55,918 nucleotides of DNA from Oligoflexia bacterium. Its GTDB lineage: Bacteria; Bdellovibrionota; Bacteriovoracia; Bacteriovoracales; Bacteriovoracaceae. The stretch covers positions 1-55,918 of the forward strand of contig JADGAM010000006.1 of the NCBI GenBank assembly GCA_015232015.1, given 5' to 3'. Shown one piece after another: positions 52,001 through 55,918 of this stretch. A program made the position numbers and the translations under genes. How positions within the stretch are numbered: position 1 is the stretch's first letter; the number at the start of each line of letters is the position of its first letter. Below the pieces are notes generated by a model. The model was given only the letters and a program-made list of their open reading frames with translations, did not search any database and was not told where the DNA came from.

Positions 52001-54924
52001 AAGTTTTTGTTACACAATCCATTGATAAAAAATGGTATGGGAAAAAGACTACTACTACGACATCAATCATGTACACAGAGACCCATATGGATGCAAAAAA
52101 CTTGGTAATGATTAGTGATGAAGGTGGTGGTGGAATAGATATTACCAATCTAATTTTTAATGGTAAAAAACTTACCCCTGAAAGTTATGATCCCGAAAAA
52201 ATATTTTTAAAATGCGATAAAGATAAACTTTCTTTAAAACAAATTGAAAATAGTGTAAGTTCGATAGTAGACAAATCCTACAATTCTTTTGTTAAACCAT
52301 TTGCATCCACATATGAAGCGGCCAAAGATATAAATGAGGCAGGTAGAAAACTAACTCGCGATATACTTAAAGTTGGTGAAAAAGTTCTTAGAGAGGTTTC
52401 TAAACCCATTTATAAAAATATAAGTGGTAGTGAAAAATATATTGATCTAATTATAAATCTTGCAGATTCCGGAGCTGATTTTGCTTGGAACGTAAGTAAC
52501 CCAGAAAAATTTTATCATGTTGATACATATAGAGAACAATATAACGCCATAAAAAACGTTGCTGTGCAAGTGATAAAAGATAGTACTGAACTTGAAAAAA
52601 AATTTGCAAATAAATTAAACGAAGAAGTTATTGATAAGATCTCCCACGACATTTCACACTTAGTTGATGAAACCATAAAAATTCAAGATAAAAGTGTCTC
52701 TTATGTTGATGCTGCCACCTCTTTTGAAAATGTAGCTAGAGTATCTTTAGTTACCTTGGCATCTTCATTAGCTGGACCTTCAGGATCTGCTTTAGCAAAT
52801 ATAATTGCCGATAAATTTATTAGTAAAAAAGAAATGACTTCTAAACAGATATTAGAAAGTTTAGCTATTGGAATAGCAGCAGGATATGCAGCAGAGAAGG
52901 CAACTGAATTGGCAGCAAAAGATTTTAAAAACTTTTTCAGCACATTAACAAATAATTCTGTGTCCACTCTTAGTGATAGGGTTTTTAATGATCGTTCATA
53001 TAGTTCTTCAGATGCCATTGCAATGATCTTATGTGCAGGAGCATCTGGAGCAAATAGTTCAAACTATTTTGTTAATGGAGCGATCTCTGGTGGATCAAAT
53101 CAGATTATTAGTGGAGCAGTAATAGATCATAGAGTAGATTTATCGGAAGCAGGAGATGCAGCTTTCAGAGGTGGAATTAACGATACAGTAAATAGTAATG
53201 TTTCTGAGTCAGTAAATAAATATGTTTATGATAGTCTACCTTCTGAGTATCGAAAAAGATGGGATCTTTATCTTGCAGCAGAGATGACGGATAGATTTAA
53301 AAAAGCAGTTACTGCTTTATCTGAAGCTTTAGCTAATGAGAAAAAAGATAACGATAGTGAAACTCCTGAAGGTGATAAAAAGAGTGATGATAAAAAAGAA
53401 AATGTATCCTCTGGAAAATCTTCAAGCGAAACACCTAAAGTAACCTCTACTGATCCAAGCAACCTTTTAGGCGAAGATAAGTATCTAACAATGATTGATC
53501 CACGATTAGGTCATGATCTAAATAATTATGACAAACTTCCTCGTTTAATTAGACCAGAGTTTTTAGATGATGATGGATTTTACAAAGATACAAAAATAAA
53601 AGAAGAACAGAAAGAAGTTATAAAACAGGAGATGAGACAGTTATCTCCTAAAGCATCTGACGATCTAAAAAATGAAGTCAACAATTGGGGTGAATTAAAT
53701 TCACGTCAGAATAAGGTACTAAATTACTTAGATGATTTTGGAGATTTATATAAAAAGCTTAATGATATACCTATGGTAACTATTGATGGTCAGTGGGCCA
53801 GAGAGACAACAGAGTATGTTTTGAAATCTGCTTTTAATGAACTTCCGTCAGCTGCATTTTTAGCAAGTTCAGAGGAAAACATTCGGCGTTTTGGTCAAAA
53901 GATAAATTATCTCGAAGAATTAAAAACTGTTGCTTCTCTTAGTATTGAATTTGGAAAAACACTAATCCAGGAATATAGTAAAACAGGCATCGAATTAGCA
54001 TTTGTAGCGTATAATACTTTTCCATTACCCTCTGATATAGGAAATGCTCTTATCCACCCAATAAATACTGCAAAAAAAGTTGCAGCTGCTGTTAGTGAAA
54101 TTTATGGAGAATCAGTTGCTGCTTCAACTGAAGTAGGTGTAGCGATCTCTCAACCTATAACCACGACTCAAAAATTATCAGAATATGTAGGAGAGTATCT
54201 TCTAACAAAAAGTAACGAATTTATTTTTGCAGATAATTTGGAAAGGTCTCGAATGGCCGCTAAAGTAACCTTCGATATTCTAACTTTTGTTCCAATAGGA
54301 GGTTTAGGTCCACTCAAGCTAGGTTCCATTAGAGATATTACAACCCCACTGCTTCTTGATTCACAAGCTATAAAAAATCAAGTGAAAGCAATGGACAATA
54401 TAATCGGGGTAGTTAACAATGAGATGAATAATATTGGAAAGATTACAGAGTCAGCGGCGAAGTTAAAAATTAAAACGAAAGAGGGCGTTGATAGTTTTGT
54501 AGACGGAGTAAAGCGTTTTCTGGCCGACGAGACTGGTAGTTTAAATCTAGGTAAAATTGACGACACAGGATTGGTCTGGAATAAAATTAAGAACGCCGCC
54601 GAAGATATACCTGGCTCAAAAATTCCAAGACGTTTTGATATTGAGGTAGGTGGGCAATCATTCCATGTTCACCCGAACGCCACAAAACACATGGGAGAGC
54701 ATATCTCCAAAAATGTGACAGAAGAGGCTGTTCCTGTATATTGTCAGCTCACTCTATCTAGCATGGAGGGTGCCTTGAAAAAATCCGTTGAGACTGGAAC
54801 TTGGAGGAAATCAATTGAGACAGGCGACGTATTCACTATTGAGGGTTGGGAGTTTAAATTTAGTCAACGGCCAGACGACGTATTGCCGGTGTTAATGCAC
54901 GCTTTTAAAAAACGGGGTAAATAA
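49060..54924 (+). CDS. Giant polymorphic toxin (filamentous-haemagglutinin-like)
   Basis: 1954 codons from TTG at 49060. GTG at 49204 (GGAGG four bases before) would put the signal peptide (LKNIPILFYISIFSITLSTVYA, cut before QNE) near the start and may be the true one. Residues about 100-1060 are beta-helix-like, with repeated VxIxGxxxxxGxxSIxAxKD-type strands as in FhaB, but I see no TPS secretion domain. Residues about 1100-1560 are helical, with pretoxin-like LAGPSGSALANIIADKFISKK and GANSSNYFVNGAISGGSNQIISGA. A 420-base 3' end (54481-54900) encodes the tip: FDIEVGGQSFHVHPNATKHM. Tip G+C is about 44%; neighbours near 30%. It is followed two bases later by a likely immunity gene. No outer-membrane export partner is in the window. 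Confidence 0.75.
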   Translation: MVESTYYIFLFKKEDCKKNRPLKMFLLFFKNNLLSGVLVLSCFRPGGFVISEKNDILFILKNIPILFYISIFSITLSTVYAQNEQIIELSPDRINLACKDHQPQLLLDPKNDNKIIGNLKCVDDPKVGQQVSVFAESNSERIFSFEGEYLQTLILAVDSIKLKNIHSPHSLKIKSKKVFIEGTNIIPVDFEVDSPNFNIESGKTTSKNLIIVSNILKNNATIESSKIDIQSETITLNNNSVLDSSEGISIVGQNHLVVAGVIKSNGDISINANSAELKKDTRIFSNGVYRIAVKKELTDESKTIARMGSSFWAKTISFLTNFYFLGEVSSIVADNINIDQGANLSVSRILISTNNEKQAYVQLSGNIFISRDLGSMKGMKDKLKSLSNEGWFKYLQLQSQSSDNSDFQSIEGIQFISHKDLLTAKNSLVEGDRDILLKSKYLFIDGKISTTDNKGNIILQSQQAKLNAILSSSKAILIETTEKLESSAKMMALEYITLNAKNITISTPSILSAGTNINMTAIGGAITIAGVSDAKGSIDLLCDKRLVVSGEHTAGTEMHLTSREDKVVVNEGSILKYDTATFIGALGVENNGTRSGITETIDAPEIFERGKIKVETTTYKKGNIHFSAQLSESKLLKIENAGTVEFLNGADVKSGAIDIKSSKLTVSKDSKLESDEVLDLKSDFAKIEGALNSLGTLIFNGKEFHLEEGGVIIGKGDISLEGDLVEIKNKAQVESSSKIVITGNNEVNIDGTIKAGSSVGINAKKDLILANNSNIQGNFVAIDVGAKITSDGQITSDKNIEFKLANDNGNNIRGHLKADGWVVVSGKMNTESIVSLVTDRKDVIEAQGLNVITTEPIVIQKDIELKYGLALDASSITMDKDSSISASEISLNATEGDVTLESATKIIAKKNVNIHAKGDIVRKAEELSDKSVAISSIKSEKGDVFIISTDGSYIDTAAETKSAGNLVIKTKKGIVITPIKQVFVTQSIDKKWYGKKTTTTTSIMYTETHMDAKNLVMISDEGGGGIDITNLIFNGKKLTPESYDPEKIFLKCDKDKLSLKQIENSVSSIVDKSYNSFVKPFASTYEAAKDINEAGRKLTRDILKVGEKVLREVSKPIYKNISGSEKYIDLIINLADSGADFAWNVSNPEKFYHVDTYREQYNAIKNVAVQVIKDSTELEKKFANKLNEEVIDKISHDISHLVDETIKIQDKSVSYVDAATSFENVARVSLVTLASSLAGPSGSALANIIADKFISKKEMTSKQILESLAIGIAAGYAAEKATELAAKDFKNFFSTLTNNSVSTLSDRVFNDRSYSSSDAIAMILCAGASGANSSNYFVNGAISGGSNQIISGAVIDHRVDLSEAGDAAFRGGINDTVNSNVSESVNKYVYDSLPSEYRKRWDLYLAAEMTDRFKKAVTALSEALANEKKDNDSETPEGDKKSDDKKENVSSGKSSSETPKVTSTDPSNLLGEDKYLTMIDPRLGHDLNNYDKLPRLIRPEFLDDDGFYKDTKIKEEQKEVIKQEMRQLSPKASDDLKNEVNNWGELNSRQNKVLNYLDDFGDLYKKLNDIPMVTIDGQWARETTEYVLKSAFNELPSAAFLASSEENIRRFGQKINYLEELKTVASLSIEFGKTLIQEYSKTGIELAFVAYNTFPLPSDIGNALIHPINTAKKVAAAVSEIYGESVAASTEVGVAISQPITTTQKLSEYVGEYLLTKSNEFIFADNLERSRMAAKVTFDILTFVPIGGLGPLKLGSIRDITTPLLLDSQAIKNQVKAMDNIIGVVNNEMNNIGKITESAAKLKIKTKEGVDSFVDGVKRFLADETGSLNLGKIDDTGLVWNKIKNAAEDIPGSKIPRRFDIEVGGQSFHVHPNATKHMGEHISKNVTEEAVPVYCQLTLSSMEGALKKSVETGTWRKSIETGDVFTIEGWEFKFSQRPDDVLPVLMHAFKKRGK

Positions 54925-54926
54925 AA

Positions 54927-55310
54927 ATGAAAATTGAGTCTAAATCTAAAAATGCTAGTTTTGAGATACTTCCTGTAGAGAAAGATAAAAATGCCGTTTG
55001 TTTTTATCTTAAGGCAATAAACAGCTCCTTTACAGGAGAGCTATCAGAGATATGGATTGATAAAAATAATATTTCAAAATTTTGTAACGAGATTGACGAG
55101 CTGTTATCTAAAGGGATCGATAGAGTATTGCTAACAGCATACTCTGATTTTAATATGGAGATAACCAGAACAGACAATCTCGGCCATGTAAAATTAAAGG
55201 TTGTTTTAGAAAATCTAGTATTAGAGTCTAATTTAACTCTAACCATTGAGTCTGATTTTTCTTATCTCTCGCTGCTATCTGATTTTTTTAAACGAGAGTT
55301 AGTAGATTAG
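54927..55310 (+). CDS. Putative immunity protein for the upstream toxin
   Basis: 127 residues, starting two bases after the toxin stop; ribosome site GGGG 8 bases upstream of the ATG lies in the end of the toxin gene. Mixed alpha/beta, with a central LLTAYSDFNMEITR and an acidic surface, no signal or membrane segment. G+C is near 30%, unlike the toxin tip. Called immunity by position, size and small cytoplasmic make-up; no family certain (it has the look of WapI-type immunity proteins, unverified). Confidence 0.62.
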   Translation: MKIESKSKNASFEILPVEKDKNAVCFYLKAINSSFTGELSEIWIDKNNISKFCNEIDELLSKGIDRVLLTAYSDFNMEITRTDNLGHVKLKVVLENLVLESNLTLTIESDFSYLSLLSDFFKRELVD

Positions 55311-55332
55311 TGCTATCCGTGAGTAGATTAAA

Positions 55333-55462
55333 ATGAGTAAAGATAAAATAACTATAGAGCTAAATAAACTATGATCAGTTTTATTCTCGATTAATTGCCA
55401 ATAACAATAGCATTACTGTCAACTTTAAGATTAAAAACATAAAAAATTGTACAGAGAAATAG
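55333..55462 (+). pseudogene. Frameshifted small ORF, possible immunity fragment
   Basis: MSKDKITIELNKL opens at 55333 and stops at 55372-55374. From 55364 another frame reads INYDQFYSRLIANNNSITVN followed by FKIKNIKNCTEK and stops at 55460-55462. Read together these look like one 40-45-residue stretch with a frameshift near 55370. Nothing identifies the family. Confidence 0.3.
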
Positions 55463-55534
55463 TTTAAAATAATTATACGAAACATGTTTTTGTGTAATTA
55501 GGTCAATTTTATCCTTTAAAATAAGAGGTTTTTA

Positions 55535-55918
55535 ATGATTTTTATTAAGTCCTATTTAAAGATAGAAAATAACTTTACAGAGATTGATTCATATAATGGA
55601 AAGCTTTCTGATGATTTTTATATTGAGGGAGCATTAGTAATAAAGATTAACGAAGTGCCTATCATTACGACAGAGAATTGGGATTTAATTGACCAACTTT
55701 GGTCATACCTTGTCGATGGGTTGAAATCTGTTTCTGTTAATAATAGTTTTCAATCTTATTTCCCAGATCAACCGTAAGAATTAAAATTACATGTTATAAA
55801 TAATGCCAGATTGGAAATATCGGTAGGTGATAAAAAAATTGTCGTGGATAAGAATCAATTTATTTTTGAAATGAAAAAAGCTGGAAAGATTTTTTTTCAA
55901 AAGATGATAGAATTATCT
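55535..55918 (+). pseudogene. Second immunity-like gene with an internal stop, cut by the window end
   Basis: MIFIKSYLKIENNF... opens at 55535 after AAGAGGT and stops at TAA 55775-55777 (80 codons). The same frame then stays open to the end of the window: ELKLHVINNARLEISVGDKK and DKNQFIFEMKKAGKIFF. The whole, with one nonsense codon, would be at least 127 residues, the size of the immunity gene upstream. The NWDLIDQLWSYL and SYFPDQP segments look like those of toxin-cluster hypothetical proteins. CAA to TAA at the stop would restore a Gln. Alternatively two proteins exist; the uninterrupted frame beyond the stop argues for decay. Confidence 0.55.

Noticed and set aside
52701-53018. Minus-strand ORF inside the toxin gene
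   Set aside because: Toxin frame is continuous over this part and has pretoxin-like sequence; the antisense frame has no motif.

Overview
The window is AT-rich (roughly 30% G+C by eye) and gene-dense. It reads as a Gram-negative, chemotactic bacterium able to live without oxygen: two methyl-accepting chemotaxis proteins, lipoproteins and Sec-exported proteins, an anaerobic sulfite reductase operon (asrABC) and a YjjI/YjjW glycyl-radical pair. The mix of exported proteases, Cys-rich secreted proteins and many unknowns suggests a bdellovibrio- or oligoflexia-like (former deltaproteobacterial) lineage, but nothing here fixes the taxon.

Layout. 0-2 kb: a 42-residue CbpA-like peptide gene followed by a radical SAM/SPASM enzyme of the CbpB type, a probable RiPP locus. 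2-4.4 kb: a secreted transglutaminase-elicitor-like protein and an unknown lipoprotein. 4.4-8.1 kb: a malate synthase A homologue that has lost key active-site residues, divergent from a RamB/ScfR-type regulator. 8.1-12.5 kb: yjjW, yjjI and an amino acid permease. 12.6-14 kb: a strong palindrome, tRNA-Pro(GGG) and a graveyard of recombinase, IS66 and DDE-transposase fragments. 14-21 kb: three overlapping genes for two alkaline-phosphatase-superfamily enzymes (Thr, not Cys, at the nucleophile position) and a membrane-fused spermidine-synthase-like protein. 21-22.4 kb: a RhuM remnant and an unknown secreted protein. 22.7-31 kb: chemoreceptor, asrCBA, FAD dehydrogenase, Mut7-C protein, quinone oxidoreductase. 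31-41 kb: membrane/coiled-coil protein, DksA-like protein, phytol/dolichol-kinase-like protein, ABC exporter pair, secreted unknown, trypsin-like protease, DUF457-like membrane protein, second chemoreceptor. 41-49 kb: small coiled protein, B12-binding radical SAM enzyme, GT-C-like membrane protein, metzincin-like lipoprotein, large Cys-repeat secreted protein. 49-55.9 kb: a 1954-residue polymorphic toxin whose tip is clearly richer in G+C than its body, its presumed immunity gene, and decayed downstream immunity-like genes.

Three further patterns cut across the window: three families of short dispersed palindromes/repeats between genes; in-frame 6- and 9-bp microsatellites that lengthen non-conserved linkers in at least eight proteins; and an apparent excess of the tetranucleotide GGCC. 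The best candidates for new biology are the CbpA/CbpB locus, the three-gene phosphotransferase/SpeE-like operon, the pseudo-malate synthase with its conserved-type regulator, and the toxin/immunity end of the window.
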